Shown: positions 47,838 to 57,592, counted from the first letter of the stretch. The stretch: 64,000 bases of DNA from an uncultured Pelagibacteraceae bacterium (GCA_902632545.1 CACPCX010000004.1:29835-93834); one strand, 5' to 3'. Notes: generated by a model not told the origin, from the sequence alone. Translations and numbers: made by a program.

Positions 47838-49391
47838 ATGTTGAATAAACGAGCAGATAAACTTGAATTATTGAGAATTGCTGAAGCCGTAGCTTTAGAA
47901 AAATCAATTGATAAAGAACTAATTATAAGTTCTATGGAAACTGGTATTGCTAAAGCTGCAAAATCGAAATTTGGACAGGAAAATGAAATTAAAGTTTCTA
48001 TCAATAGAGACAATGGAGATATCGAGCTTTTTAGAAAATTGATAATTGCTGAAAATCCTGAAAATACTAATACTGAGATAAAATTAGAAGATGCAATTAA
48101 TTTAAATGAATTAAATAAAGATAAGTCTATTGGTGACGAAGTATTACAGCCACTTCCTTCGTTTGATTTTGGAAGAATAGCTGCACAAACTGCAAAGCAA
48201 GTGATTAGTTTTAATGTAAGAGAAGCTGAGAGAGAAAGACAATTTAATGATTTTATTGATAAAAAAGACACAATTTTAAGTGGTATTGTAAAGAGATTAG
48301 AATTTGGAAATGTAATTGTTGATCTAGGAAGAACCGAAGCGATAATTCAAAAAAATGAAATGATCCCTCGTGAAAACATTAAAGCAGGTGATCGTATAAA
48401 GGCTTATTGTAATGATGTTAGAAGAGAACCAAGAGGGCAGCAAATATTTCTATCTAGAGCTCATCCTAAATTTATGGAAAAACTTTTTGTTCAAGAAGTT
48501 CCTGAAATCTACGATGGTTTAATTGAAATTAAATCTTCTTCTAGAGATCCTGGTAGTAGAGCTAAAATATGTGTGAAAGCTGTCGATACTTCATTAGATC
48601 CAGTTGGAGCATGTGTGGGTATGAGAGGTTCAAGAGTTCAAGCAGTAGTCAATGAACTTCAAGGAGAAAAAATTGATATAGTTAATTGGTCAGAAGATCC
48701 TGCAATTTTAGTTTCAAATGCGCTATCCCCAGCCGAGGTACAAAGAGTTAATGTTGATACTGAAAGAAAGAAACTAGATGTAATTCTTACAGAGGAAAAT
48801 TTAAGTAAAGCAATCGGAAGAAGAGGTCAAAATGTAAGACTTGCCACCAAATTATTAAATTTTGAAATCAATATAATGACAGATGCAGAGGACTCGGAGA
48901 GAAGGCAATTAGAATTTAAGGAGAAAACAGAAAACTTTGTAAAAAATTTGGAGTTAGATGAAACACTAGGTCAGCTTCTAGTCGCTGAAGGTTTTTCAAC
49001 CATTGATGATATAAAAGATAGTTCAGCTGAAAATTTAATGAAGATTGAAGGTATAGAGGAAGATACAGCTAAAGCGTTGATAGAAAGAGCTAAAGAGTTT
49101 CACGAAAAAGATCAGGAGGATATTTCTCAGAGAATTAAAGAATTAGGTCTTGAGGATGCCTTGATAAATTTAAAGGGATTAACTCCTGGAATGTTAGTTA
49201 CACTCGGTGAACAAAAAATTCTAAGTTTAGAAGATTTTGCAGACTTAGCTTCTGACGAACTAACTGGTGGTTACGATGTGGTTAAAGGTGAAAGAGTTAA
49301 AATTCAAGGATATCTTGAAGATTTTGCTTTATCCAAAAAAGAGGCAGATGAGTTAATTATGTCAGCAAGAAACATAATTTATAAAGATTGA
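47838..49391 (+). CDS. nusA: Transcription termination/antitermination factor NusA
   Basis: 517 residues from ATG 47838 (MLNKRADKLELL). N-terminal RNA-polymerase-binding domain, S1 domain (KDTILSGIVKRLEFGNVIVD), KH1/KH2 (DPVGACVGMRGSRVQAV and SKAIGRRGQNVRLA), and two C-terminal acidic repeats. An upstream extension of the frame to 47799 would start inside the terminator hairpin and is rejected. rimP, which normally precedes nusA, is absent; infB follows after 10 bases, with ylxR also absent. Confidence 0.97.
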   Translation: MLNKRADKLELLRIAEAVALEKSIDKELIISSMETGIAKAAKSKFGQENEIKVSINRDNGDIELFRKLIIAENPENTNTEIKLEDAINLNELNKDKSIGDEVLQPLPSFDFGRIAAQTAKQVISFNVREAERERQFNDFIDKKDTILSGIVKRLEFGNVIVDLGRTEAIIQKNEMIPRENIKAGDRIKAYCNDVRREPRGQQIFLSRAHPKFMEKLFVQEVPEIYDGLIEIKSSSRDPGSRAKICVKAVDTSLDPVGACVGMRGSRVQAVVNELQGEKIDIVNWSEDPAILVSNALSPAEVQRVNVDTERKKLDVILTEENLSKAIGRRGQNVRLATKLLNFEINIMTDAEDSERRQLEFKEKTENFVKNLELDETLGQLLVAEGFSTIDDIKDSSAENLMKIEGIEEDTAKALIERAKEFHEKDQEDISQRIKELGLEDALINLKGLTPGMLVTLGEQKILSLEDFADLASDELTGGYDVVKGERVKIQGYLEDFALSKKEADELIMSARNIIYKD

Positions 49392-49401
49392 GTGATGAAG
49401 T

Positions 49402-51621
49402 ATGGAGAAAAAAACAAAATTAACAATTTCAGGCTCAGCCAAAAAATCAATCAAAAACATTGAGATTGCCAAAACTCAAGGAAAAAATTCTGTAGTAATT
49501 GAAAAACAAACTGGAAAATTTTCTAGTAGAGGTGGGTCTTTCAGATCTAGTACGAATAAACCAAAAGCATCCTCGACGTTTAAAAGAGGAACTTCTTTAA
49601 AATCTTCATTTAATCCTAAATCACAACCTATAACAAATGATTTTGAGAAAAGAAAACTGGCAGAGCAAAGGGCCACCAAAAGACTTAAAGGAGACAGTGA
49701 AAACAAAGATAGAAAGACTTTAAAAGCAGGTACAAAGAAGAGAGAATTAAAGTTAACTGTGTCAAGAGCATTAAGTGATGAGATAGATGCAAAACAAAGA
49801 AGTTTAGCATCAGTTAGGAGGGCAAGACAAAAAGAAATTAAAAATGCTTCAAAAGAGGATTCTCAAGAAAATTTAAAACAAATTAAAAGAGATGTTAATA
49901 TTCCTGAAGCAATCACAGTAAGAGAATTGGCAAATAGAATGGCCGAACAATCAAGCAACGTAATTAAGCATTTATTTGGAATGGGTGTTACAGTTACTAT
50001 CAACCAAACATTGGCTGCAGATACTGCAGAATATTTGGTAAAAGAATTTGGTCACAATCCAATTAGAGAGGAAAAAGCAGAGGAAATAATCCAAAAAATA
50101 AAAGCTTCAAGAACAGAAAATTTAAAAAATCGACCACCAATAGTTACAGTTATGGGACATGTTGATCATGGAAAGACATCAGTACTAGATGTTCTTAGAA
50201 GTGCAAATGTAGTTTCAGGTGAATTTGGTGGAATAACCCAACATATTGGAGCTTATCAAATTGAAAGCCAGGATAATAAATTAACATTTATTGATACCCC
50301 AGGTCATGCTGCATTTACAGAGATGAGAGCAAGAGGATCAAAATTAACAGACGTGGTTGTTTTAGTAGTAGCAGCTGATGATGGAGTTAAACCTCAAACA
50401 ATTGAATCTATCAAACACGCTAAAGCTGCAAATGTTCCAATAGTAGTGGCCATAAATAAATGTGATCTACCAGAAGCAGATCCACAGAAGATAAAAAATC
50501 AATTATTAGAGCACGAATTAATTGCTGAAGACTTATCTGGTGATACTTTAATGGTTGAAATTTCTACTAAGACAAAACAAAATTTAGATAAATTAGTTGA
50601 GTCTATAATTCTTCAAGCAGAGATTTTAGATCTTAAAACAGATTATGAATCTAAAGCTACTGGTATAGTTTTAGAGTCAAAAATTGATGTGGGTAGAGGT
50701 CCAGTTGCAAATGTAATTGTAACAACAGGAACACTTAAGAGAGGTGACTTTTTCGTAAGTGGTTTAAAATGGGGAAAAGTAAGAGCCATTATTAATGATA
50801 AAGGCCAAAACATAAATGATGCTTTACCTTCGACACCTGTTGAGATTTTAGGAATAAATGGAGCAGCAAAAGCTGGCGATGATTTTATTGTTCTTGATAC
50901 AGAAAAAGAAGCTAAGATGTTAAGTGAAAATAGAGCCCAAGAGAGTAAGGATGGAAAAAACCCTTTAACTTTTGCTACTCAAGACTCAGCTTTTTCAGAT
51001 AAATCTACAGAGGAACTAAATTTAATTATTAAATCTGATGTTCATGGATCATCAGAGGCAATTAAAAATGCAATTAGTCAAATCAAACATGATGAAGTTA
51101 AACCAAAAATAATTTTATCAGATATTGGCATGGTTACAGAGACAGATGTTACATTAGCAAAGGCATCTAATGCAGTATTAATAGCTTTCAATGTTAAACC
51201 GAGTAAAGAGGCAAAAAAACTTGCTGAAAATGAGAAAATAAAAATATCTTCATATAATATTATATATGAAGTTTTAGATTACATTAAACAAAGAATGTCA
51301 GGACTATTGGCACCCGATGTTCAAGAAAAAATTATTGGTACAGCACAAATTTTGGAAATATTTAAAGTTTCAGGTGCTGGAAAAGTTGCTGGTTCAAAAG
51401 TTACAGAAGGTGAAATTAATAGTACTTCAGATGTTAGAATTATTAGGGACGGTGCTATTATTTATACTGGAAAAGTTTCAACAATATTTAGAGAAAAAAG
51501 CCAAGTAAAACAAGTAAGTGGTGGACAGGAATGTGGGATTACAGTCAAAGACTATATAGATTTCCAAAAAAATGACACAATAGAGGCTTTTAGTGTTACA
51601 TCTACTGAGAGGACAATTTAA
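49402..51621 (+). CDS. infB: Translation initiation factor IF-2
   Basis: GTPase that places initiator tRNA on the 30S subunit. A basic, low-complexity N-terminus of about 170 residues (short compared with many proteobacteria) is followed by the G domain: G1 GHVDHGKTS, G3 DTPGHAAF, G4 NKCDL. The C-terminal C1/C2 domains follow (GSSEAIKNAI, YDYIK-type segments). Length of 739 residues is on the small side. Its stop overlaps the rbfA start by one base. Confidence 0.98.
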   Translation: MEKKTKLTISGSAKKSIKNIEIAKTQGKNSVVIEKQTGKFSSRGGSFRSSTNKPKASSTFKRGTSLKSSFNPKSQPITNDFEKRKLAEQRATKRLKGDSENKDRKTLKAGTKKRELKLTVSRALSDEIDAKQRSLASVRRARQKEIKNASKEDSQENLKQIKRDVNIPEAITVRELANRMAEQSSNVIKHLFGMGVTVTINQTLAADTAEYLVKEFGHNPIREEKAEEIIQKIKASRTENLKNRPPIVTVMGHVDHGKTSVLDVLRSANVVSGEFGGITQHIGAYQIESQDNKLTFIDTPGHAAFTEMRARGSKLTDVVVLVVAADDGVKPQTIESIKHAKAANVPIVVAINKCDLPEADPQKIKNQLLEHELIAEDLSGDTLMVEISTKTKQNLDKLVESIILQAEILDLKTDYESKATGIVLESKIDVGRGPVANVIVTTGTLKRGDFFVSGLKWGKVRAIINDKGQNINDALPSTPVEILGINGAAKAGDDFIVLDTEKEAKMLSENRAQESKDGKNPLTFATQDSAFSDKSTEELNLIIKSDVHGSSEAIKNAISQIKHDEVKPKIILSDIGMVTETDVTLAKASNAVLIAFNVKPSKEAKKLAENEKIKISSYNIIYEVLDYIKQRMSGLLAPDVQEKIIGTAQILEIFKVSGAGKVAGSKVTEGEINSTSDVRIIRDGAIIYTGKVSTIFREKSQVKQVSGGQECGITVKDYIDFQKNDTIEAFSVTSTERTI

Positions 51622-51989
51622 TGGCAGATAAAATAGGAAAACCAGTATCACAAAGACAGTTAAGAGTAGGCGAAATGATTAAGCAGTCTTTAAGCATGAT
51701 TTTTATTAGAAATGAGGCTAAGGTGCCGAATTTAGAAACAAACACCATAACAGTTACTGAGGTTAAAATGAGTCCAGATTTAAAAATTGCTAAAGCATAT
51801 GTTCTTCCATTAGGGGGGAAGGATGCAGAGGAAACAATTAATGTTTTAAAAGAATACTCATTTTTAATTAGAAAAATTTTATCACAAAAAGTGGTTATGA
51901 AATTTTTACCAAAATTACTTTTTAGAAAAGATGAGTCTTTTGAGTATGCGGAAAAAATAGAAAATTTGATAAAACAAACAAATAAATAG
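51621..51989 (+). CDS. rbfA: Ribosome-binding factor A
   Basis: 122-residue KH-fold protein needed for late 30S maturation. SQRQLRVGEMIKQSLSMIF near the N-terminus, ITVTEVKMSPDLKIAKAYV and the C-terminal LPKLLFRKDESFEYAEKIE block are diagnostic. It overlaps infB by one base. truB, which normally separates rbfA and rpsO, is missing; the gap to rpsO is 12 bases. Confidence 0.96.
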   Translation: MADKIGKPVSQRQLRVGEMIKQSLSMIFIRNEAKVPNLETNTITVTEVKMSPDLKIAKAYVLPLGGKDAEETINVLKEYSFLIRKILSQKVVMKFLPKLLFRKDESFEYAEKIENLIKQTNK

Positions 51990-52001
51990 GAAGAAAAAGG
52001 C

Positions 52002-52250
52002 ATGAATAAAAAGTCACAAGAATTAGCAATGCATGATAAAGATACTGGATCTTCAGAGATTCAGATTGCTTTGCTAACTGAGAAAATTGAAACTCTCTCT
52101 AAGCACATTAAACAATTCAAAAAAGATAAACATTCATCTGTTGGATTGTTGAGAGCGGTAAATAGAAGAAAGAAATTGTTAGAATATCTAAAGAAAAATA
52201 AAATAGATTCTTACAAAAATGTACTGTCGAAATTGAATTTAAGAAAATAG
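52002..52250 (+). CDS. rpsO: 30S ribosomal protein S15
   Basis: 82 residues with the S15 signature DTGSSEIQIALLTEKIETL and HSSVGLLRAVNRRKKLLEYL. Slightly shorter than the usual 89 because the N-terminus is trimmed (MNKKSQELAMHDKDTGSSE). It binds 16S rRNA central domain early in assembly. It precedes pnp as in most bacteria. Confidence 0.97.
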   Translation: MNKKSQELAMHDKDTGSSEIQIALLTEKIETLSKHIKQFKKDKHSSVGLLRAVNRRKKLLEYLKKNKIDSYKNVLSKLNLRK

Positions 52251-52265
52251 AAGTCAAGATAGATA

Positions 52266-52302
52266 GAACGGAATGGAACGAAACGAACGAAACGAAATGG
52301 AA
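52266..52302 (+). repeat. Degenerate purine-rich pentamer array between rpsO and pnp
   Basis: About 37 bases made of units close to RAAYG (GAACG, GAATG, GAACG, AAACG, AACG, AAACG, AAATG). It is almost free of T on the plus strand, so it cannot fold on itself. The array ends just before the pnp start at 52308, occupying the ribosome-binding region. Confidence 0.75.
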
Positions 52303-52307
52303 ATGAT

Positions 52308-54380
52308 ATGTTTAAAGTATATAAGAAGGAAATTGAAGTAGCAGGAAAAAAGATAAGTTTAGAAACAGGTAAAGTAGCAAGACAAGCAGACGGAGCAATA
52401 ATTGCAAGATGTGGAGAGACAGTCGTACTAGCAACAGTAGTTGGAGCAAAAAAAGTAAATCCTGATATGGATTACTTTCCATTATCTGTAAATTACCAAG
52501 AAAAATATTACGCAGCTGGAAAAATTCCAGGCGGATATTTTAAAAGAGAGGCAAGGCCAACTGAAAGCGAAACATTAATCTCTAGATTAATAGATAGACC
52601 AATCAGACCTTTGTTTCCAGATGAATTTAAAAACGAAGTACAGTTATTACCAACTGTAATTTCGTATGATAAAGAAAATGAACCAGATATTTTATCAATC
52701 ATAGCATCATCAGCAGCATTAGCTATATCGGGAATGCCATTTATGGGACCTGTAGGAGCATCGAGAGTTGGATTTATAGATGGAAAATATGTTTTAAATC
52801 CATCAAAAGCCGAATTAGAAAACTCAAGTTTAGACCTAGTTGTAGCTGGCACGAAAGACGCTGTACTTATGGTTGAGTCTGAGGCAAATGGTTTAACAGA
52901 GGAAGAAATGTTAAATGCAGTTAAATTTGGACATGAAGGTTTTGTTCCAGTAATCAAAATGATCGAGGAACTTGCGAAAGAATGCAGAAAACCTGAGTGG
53001 ACTGTTGAAAAAAAAGATCTGTCAGAAGTTAAGAAAAAACTTGAAGAAACATTTACAGAAGATCTCAAGAAAGCTTTTGCAACAAGAGATAAGCAAGATA
53101 GATCAAATCAAATTTCAGAGATTACTGATAAAGCTAAAAAGCTTTATGAGGAAGATGAAAACTACTCCGATCTAGATGTAAATAGTCAGTTAAAAGATCT
53201 AGAAAAATCAATTGTTAGAACTGATATTCTTAAAAACAAAAATAGAATTGATGGAAGAGGTTTATCTGACGTAAGACCTATCGAATGTGAAGTGGGTATT
53301 TTACCAAGAGCACATGGCTCAGCTTTATTTACTAGAGGTGAAACGCAAGCAATTGTTGTAGCTACTTTAGGAACATCTGATGATGAGCAAAGAATTGAAA
53401 GTCTAGATGGATTACAAAGAGAGCGATTTATGCTTCATTATAATTTTCCTCCTTTTTCAGTAGGAGAAACTGGAAGAATTGGAACAGGTAGAAGAGAGAT
53501 TGGTCATGGTAAACTAGCGTGGAGAGCAATCAATTCGTCATTACCAATAAAAGAGACATTTCCTTATACTTTTAGAGTAGTTTCAGAGATTACGGAGTCT
53601 AACGGTTCTTCTTCAATGGCTACTGTTTGTGGAACATCATTAGCATTAATGGATGCAGGAGTACCGATTAAAGAGCCAGTTGCAGGTATTGCAATGGGAT
53701 TAATTAAAGAGGGTGATGATTTTAGTGTTTTATCAGATATTTTAGGTGATGAAGATCATCTTGGTGATATGGACTTTAAAGTTGCTGGAACTAAAGATGG
53801 AATTACTTCTCTTCAAATGGATATCAAAATTACAGGTATTACATTTGAAATTATGGAGCAGGCATTAAGCCAAGCTAAAGATGGAAGAGTTCATATCTTA
53901 GGAGAAATGAATAAAGCATTATCAACTTCAAGATCTGATGTTGGAAAGCACACCCCAAAAATGGAACAAGTAAATGTAGATAAAAAAGATATTGCTGCTG
54001 TGATTGGAAAAGGTGGTGCGACCATCAGGGAGATTGTTGAAAAATCAGGTGCTAAAGTAGATGTAAATGATGAAGGTGTGGTAACAGTTGCTGCTCCAGA
54101 TGAAGAGTCTAGAAATATTGCGATGCAAATGATTAAAGACATTACAGCCAAAGCTGAATTAAACAAAATTTATTCAGGTAAAGTGATGAAGATTATGGAG
54201 TTTGGTGCATTTGTTAATTTCTTAGGAAAGCAAGATGGACTTGTACATATTTCAGAACTTGCAGATAAGAGAGTAGCTAAAGTTACTGACGTTGTCAAAG
54301 AAGGTGACGAAGTAAAAGTAAAAGTAATTGGTTTCGATAGAGGTAAAGTTAAACTTTCTATGAAACAAGCTGCTGAATAA
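52308..54380 (+). CDS. pnp: Polyribonucleotide nucleotidyltransferase (PNPase)
   Basis: Phosphorolytic 3'-5' exoribonuclease, trimeric. Two RNase PH domains ([12 protein letters not shown]; then [36 protein letters not shown] region), an alpha-helical linker, then KH ([19 protein letters not shown]) and S1 ([20 protein letters not shown]) domains at the C-terminus. Length of 690 residues is typical. A microprotein gene and hairpin lie convergently just downstream. Confidence 0.98.
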   Translation: MFKVYKKEIEVAGKKISLETGKVARQADGAIIARCGETVVLATVVGAKKVNPDMDYFPLSVNYQEKYYAAGKIPGGYFKREARPTESETLISRLIDRPIRPLFPDEFKNEVQLLPTVISYDKENEPDILSIIASSAALAISGMPFMGPVGASRVGFIDGKYVLNPSKAELENSSLDLVVAGTKDAVLMVESEANGLTEEEMLNAVKFGHEGFVPVIKMIEELAKECRKPEWTVEKKDLSEVKKKLEETFTEDLKKAFATRDKQDRSNQISEITDKAKKLYEEDENYSDLDVNSQLKDLEKSIVRTDILKNKNRIDGRGLSDVRPIECEVGILPRAHGSALFTRGETQAIVVATLGTSDDEQRIESLDGLQRERFMLHYNFPPFSVGETGRIGTGRREIGHGKLAWRAINSSLPIKETFPYTFRVVSEITESNGSSSMATVCGTSLALMDAGVPIKEPVAGIAMGLIKEGDDFSVLSDILGDEDHLGDMDFKVAGTKDGITSLQMDIKITGITFEIMEQALSQAKDGRVHILGEMNKALSTSRSDVGKHTPKMEQVNVDKKDIAAVIGKGGATIREIVEKSGAKVDVNDEGVVTVAAPDEESRNIAMQMIKDITAKAELNKIYSGKVMKIMEFGAFVNFLGKQDGLVHISELADKRVAKVTDVVKEGDEVKVKVIGFDRGKVKLSMKQAAE

Positions 54381-54383
54381 AAA

Positions 54384-54503
54384 TTAAAACCCACCTCTCC
54401 AATTGTTTTTATCATCAAATTGGTCTTTTTCTTTTTTAGAGGTGGGTCTAAATAAATAATAAATTACAAATATCACACATAATACAAATATTAATATTTC
54501 CAT
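54384..54503 (-). CDS. 39-residue single-pass membrane microprotein
   Basis: ATG at 54501-54503 on the minus strand, stop at 54384-54386. The protein is MEILIFVLCVIFVIYYLF (one membrane helix, residues 1-18) followed by the charged tail RPTSKKEKDQFDDKNNW and RGGF. It starts 11 bases after the fabI stop on the same strand, so it would be the last cistron of fabA-fabB-fabI. The family is not recognised. The tail is encoded by a strong hairpin (54389-54447), so base-pairing rather than protein function could explain part of the sequence. Confidence 0.55.
   Translation of the reverse strand: MEILIFVLCVIFVIYYLFRPTSKKEKDQFDDKNNWRGGF
54389..54447 (-). terminator. Hairpin at the pnp/fab convergence
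   Basis: Outer arms ACCCACCTCT (54389-54398) and AGAGGTGGGT (54438-54447) pair perfectly over 10 bases. Inner arms CCAATT (54399-54404) and AATTGG (54418-54423) pair over 6, giving a stacked but asymmetric stem. On the minus strand it is followed by TTTAATTTTTATT, so it best serves as the terminator of the fab operon; it may also stop pnp transcripts. Confidence 0.6.
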
Positions 54504-54514
54504 TATCTTATTTA

Positions 54515-55300
54515 TTAACTAATATTTTTAGGATCTGGCATTCCAACTTTGTTATATCCAGCATCTACATAGTGAATTTCACCAGTAACACCGTTTGCAA
54601 GGTCACTCAACAGATATAATGCTGAATTTCCAACATCATGGATATCTACATTCCTTTTTAGGAAGGAATGGTCTTCATTCCATTTATAAAGAAATTTTGC
54701 ATCTCCAATTGCAGAAGCAGCTAATGTTTTAATAGGTCCAGCGCTTATTGCATTTACTCTCATGCCTTTCGCACCTAAATCTCTTGCTAAGTATTTAACA
54801 CTAGCTTCAAGTGCTGATTTACAAACACCCATTACATTATAATTTGGAATTGCTTTAGTAGACTCGTAAGTTAAAGTTAATAAATTGCCGCCTTGTTTCA
54901 TCACTTTTGAGGCTTCTTTTGCTACCTCTGTAAATGAAAAGCAAGAAATTAGCATACTTCTTAAAAAATTTTCTCTTGTAGTATTTAAATATTCACCTGA
55001 TAACTCTGATTTATCTGAAAAAGCAACTGCATGAACTACAAAATCAATTTCACCCCATTTTGATTTAATATCCTCAAATAATCTTACGACTTCTTCTTTT
55101 TTTTCAACATCACAACTAAATGTAACTTTTGAATTTAATTTTTCTGCTAGAGGAATTACTCTTTTTTTAAGAGCGTCACCCAAATATGTAAATGCTAGTT
55201 CAGCTCCAGCCTCCGCAAGTTTTTGAGATATGCCCCAGGCAATAGATCTTTCATTCGCAACACCCATAATCAATCCTCTTTTACCTTTCATTAAACTCAT
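54515..55300 (-). CDS. fabI: Enoyl-[acyl-carrier-protein] reductase (NADH)
   Basis: Last reduction of fatty acid elongation. Short-chain-dehydrogenase fold with GVANERSIAWGIS at the N-terminus, the catalytic Tyr/Lys block (YNVMGVCKSALEASVKYLA) near residue 155, and VNAISAGPIKTLAASAI. Length is 261 residues. It lies 3 bases downstream of fabB; this FabA-FabB-FabI arrangement points to anaerobic-type unsaturated fatty acid synthesis. Confidence 0.96.
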   Translation of the reverse strand: MSLMKGKRGLIMGVANERSIAWGISQKLAEAGAELAFTYLGDALKKRVIPLAEKLNSKVTFSCDVEKKEEVVRLFEDIKSKWGEIDFVVHAVAFSDKSELSGEYLNTTRENFLRSMLISCFSFTEVAKEASKVMKQGGNLLTLTYESTKAIPNYNVMGVCKSALEASVKYLARDLGAKGMRVNAISAGPIKTLAASAIGDAKFLYKWNEDHSFLKRNVDIHDVGNSALYLLSDLANGVTGEIHYVDAGYNKVGMPDPKNIS

Positions 55301-55303
55301 AAA

Positions 55304-56515
55304 TTAGACTTTTTCAAAAATTAAAGCAGCATTAGTTCCACCAAAACCAAAGCTATTTGACATTACAGTATTTAAAGTTGCTCCCGTTTCTGTTTTTGCA
55401 ACTATTGGAAATTTTTTAGCTTCTTCATCCATCTCGGTAATATTTGCTGAGCCGGTGATGAAATTATTTTGCATCATAATCAAACAATATATTGCTTCAT
55501 GAACTGATGCAGCCCCTAATGGATGACCTGATAAAGATTTAGTAGAACTTATTTTTGGAATATCATTCCCAAATGTTTCTTTAATAGCATTAAGTTCAGT
55601 TATATCTCCAACTGGAGTAGATGTTCCGTGGGTATTAACATAGTCAATTTTATTTTTAGCAGTTGCCATTGCCATTTTCATACATCTGATAGCGCCTTCT
55701 CCTGATGGAGCTACCATATCGTATCCATCTGAAGTTGCTCCATAACCAGTTAATTCTGCATATATTTTAGCACCTCTTGCTTTGGCATGTTCGTATTCTT
55801 CAAGTACTAATACGCCTGCTCCACCTGCAATTACAAACCCATCTCTAGTTTTATCATAAGCTCTAGATGCAGATTGTGGAGTGTCATTATATTTTGATGA
55901 TAAAGCTGTCATAGCATCAAACATTGCTGTCATCGCCCAATGAATTTCTTCACTTCCACCTGCAAAAACAACATCCTGTTTACCCATTTGAATTAATTCC
56001 ATAGAATTTCCTATGCAGTGTCCACTTGTTGCACAAGCAGAGCTCATTGTGTAATTAGTTCCTTTAATTTTAAATGGTACCGCAAGTGTTGCTGAGGCAG
56101 TACTGGCCATTGTTCTTGGAACAATAAAGGGCCCCATTAGTTTTGGAGTTTTAGCTCTTGTTTTGTCTGCTGCAAGTATTACGTTTTCAATTGATGGGCC
56201 ACCAGAACCCATTACGATCCCAGTTTTAAAATTACTCACTTCACTTTCTTCTAATCCAGAATCATCAATTGCCTCTTTCATTGCAATATAATTATAAGCC
56301 GATCCTGAACCCATAAATCTAATTGTTTTTCTATCAATATGATCTTCTAGTTTAATATTTGGTTTACCATGAACATGGCTTTTTAAATTATGCTCTTTGT
56401 ATTCTTCTGCAAAAGAAATTCCTGATTTTGAATTTAATAAAGATTGATGAACTTCTTCTTGATTGTTCCCTAAGCAAGAAACTACCCCTAAACCAGTGAT
56501 AACTACTCTTCTCAT
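55304..56515 (-). CDS. fabB: 3-oxoacyl-[ACP] synthase I
   Basis: Condensing enzyme of 403 residues required to elongate cis-unsaturated intermediates. The active-site cysteine is in [13 protein letters not shown] near residue 163, and the catalytic histidines are in [12 protein letters not shown] and [25 protein letters not shown] closes the protein. It starts with a one-base overlap onto fabA, marking tight coupling and supporting FabB rather than FabF. Confidence 0.95.
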   Translation of the reverse strand: MRRVVITGLGVVSCLGNNQEEVHQSLLNSKSGISFAEEYKEHNLKSHVHGKPNIKLEDHIDRKTIRFMGSGSAYNYIAMKEAIDDSGLEESEVSNFKTGIVMGSGGPSIENVILAADKTRAKTPKLMGPFIVPRTMASTASATLAVPFKIKGTNYTMSSACATSGHCIGNSMELIQMGKQDVVFAGGSEEIHWAMTAMFDAMTALSSKYNDTPQSASRAYDKTRDGFVIAGGAGVLVLEEYEHAKARGAKIYAELTGYGATSDGYDMVAPSGEGAIRCMKMAMATAKNKIDYVNTHGTSTPVGDITELNAIKETFGNDIPKISSTKSLSGHPLGAASVHEAIYCLIMMQNNFITGSANITEMDEEAKKFPIVAKTETGATLNTVMSNSFGFGGTNAALIFEKV

Positions 56516-57015
56516 TATTTAAATAAACCTACTTTTAAACTTTCTGCTGAATATATTTTTTTATTATCTGCAAGAACAATTCCATTTGCAAGCCCAACAG
56601 TTGTCCCTCCAGGAGACATAATTTTCTTCATATCTATTTCATATCTTACATTTTTTACACTCTGCAAAACTTCACCTGTAAATTTTACAGTACCCACACC
56701 TAAAGCTCTTCCTTTTCCAGGATTTCCTAGCCAACCTAGAAAAAACCCTACCAGTTGCCACATTGCATCTAAACCTAAACACCCTGGCATAACTGGATCT
56801 TTTTTAAAATGACAGTCAAAAAACCAAAGACTATCTTTAATATCCAATTCGGCTTTTAATGAGCCCTTATTATATGTTCCATTATTTTCATTGATTTCAG
56901 TTATTCTGTCAAACATAAGCATTGGTGGAAGAGGTAATTTTGCGTTTCCAGGTCCAAAAAGATCACCATTTCCACAAGTTATGAGATCATCGTAAGAGTA
57001 TGAGTTTTTTTTCAT
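56515..57015 (-). CDS. fabA: 3-hydroxydecanoyl-[ACP] dehydratase/isomerase
   Basis: Introduces the cis double bond at the C10 stage. [10 protein letters not shown] near residue 30 and the catalytic histidine/glycine segment [21 protein letters not shown] (residues 68-88, written here in part) are the FabA signature. Length is 166 residues. First gene of the fab operon, divergent from irr with a 72-base gap. Confidence 0.95.
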   Translation of the reverse strand: MKKNSYSYDDLITCGNGDLFGPGNAKLPLPPMLMFDRITEINENNGTYNKGSLKAELDIKDSLWFFDCHFKKDPVMPGCLGLDAMWQLVGFFLGWLGNPGKGRALGVGTVKFTGEVLQSVKNVRYEIDMKKIMSPGGTTVGLANGIVLADNKKIYSAESLKVGLFK

Positions 57016-57067
57016 AATTTGAGTTCCCTTAATACTTGATTTAAGGCAATTATAATATAGAAATAGT

Positions 57068-57082
57068 TTAGAATAATTATAA
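57068..57082. promoter_or_regulatory. Irr/Per-box-like operator before irr
   Basis: TTAGAATAATTATAA differs at one position from the Per box TTATAATNATTATAA and closely resembles rhizobial iron control elements (TTTAGAA-N3-TTCTAAA). It ends 5 bases before the irr start codon. A TATAAT at 57051-57056 lies just upstream, so binding here would cover the transcript start: likely autorepression. Confidence 0.6.
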
Positions 57083-57087
57083 TTAAC

Positions 57088-57498
57088 ATGTCAATTTTAG
57101 ACAAATATATTAAAAAATTAAGAGATTCTGGTCTAAGACCTACAAAACAGAGAATAAAAATATGTGAAGTTTTGTTTGAAACAGACAAAACTTTTCATTT
57201 TACAGTTAATGATCTTACAAAAAAAATACATTTAAGAACTGACAAAAAAATATCAGTTGCTACAGTTTATAACACTGTTCATGCTTTTGAAAAAAAAGGT
57301 TATTTAAAACAAATACCAATTAATTCTAGCCAAACATATTTTGACACAAATACAACTAATCATCATCATTTTTATGATGTAAAAGCTGAGAAGTTAATTG
57401 ATCTTGATAATAAAGACATTGGACCAATCAATATACAAAAATCAATTCCTGGAAAAAAAATAAAATCTGTTGAAGTTCTTGTTAAATTAGAAGATTAA
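57088..57498 (+). CDS. irr: Irr-type Fur-family regulator (iron/heme or peroxide responsive)
   Basis: 136 residues. The winged helix has [16 protein letters not shown] and the recognition helix [21 protein letters not shown]. The dimerisation part [14 protein letters not shown] has the triple histidine and Y-F-D-T-N-x-T-x-H-H pattern of Irr, and the C-x-x-C zinc sites of Fur/PerR are missing. Irr normally represses or activates genes through heme-dependent turnover. It sits between fabA (divergent) and katG (94 bases downstream, same strand), with similar operator sequences before both irr and katG. Confidence 0.88.
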   Translation: MSILDKYIKKLRDSGLRPTKQRIKICEVLFETDKTFHFTVNDLTKKIHLRTDKKISVATVYNTVHAFEKKGYLKQIPINSSQTYFDTNTTNHHHFYDVKAEKLIDLDNKDIGPINIQKSIPGKKIKSVEVLVKLED

Positions 57499-57528
57499 CA
57501 AATTTACATTAAAATCATTCTAATCTAT

Positions 57529-57557
57529 TTGACATTCTTTTTTAGAATTATTATAAA
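57529..57557 (+). promoter_or_regulatory. katG promoter with overlapping Irr/Per-box operator
   Basis: A consensus -35 TTGACA (57529-57534), 17 bases, and -10 TATAAA (57552-57557). TTAGAATTATTATAA (57542-57556) matches the operator before irr at 14 of 15 positions and covers the spacer and the -10. A weaker copy CTAGAATAATTATTT is at 57566-57580, over the transcript start region. This is the clearest promoter in the window and the geometry of direct repression. Confidence 0.75.
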
Positions 57558-57592
57558 CTAGATGTCTAGAATAATTATTTAAAAGGAGTAAA

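Noticed and set aside
52508..53068. Open frame opposite pnp, and a similar one opposite rsmI (32636-33139)
   Set aside because: Ser/Phe-rich translations typical of antisense reading of AT-rich genes; no start signals or family features.
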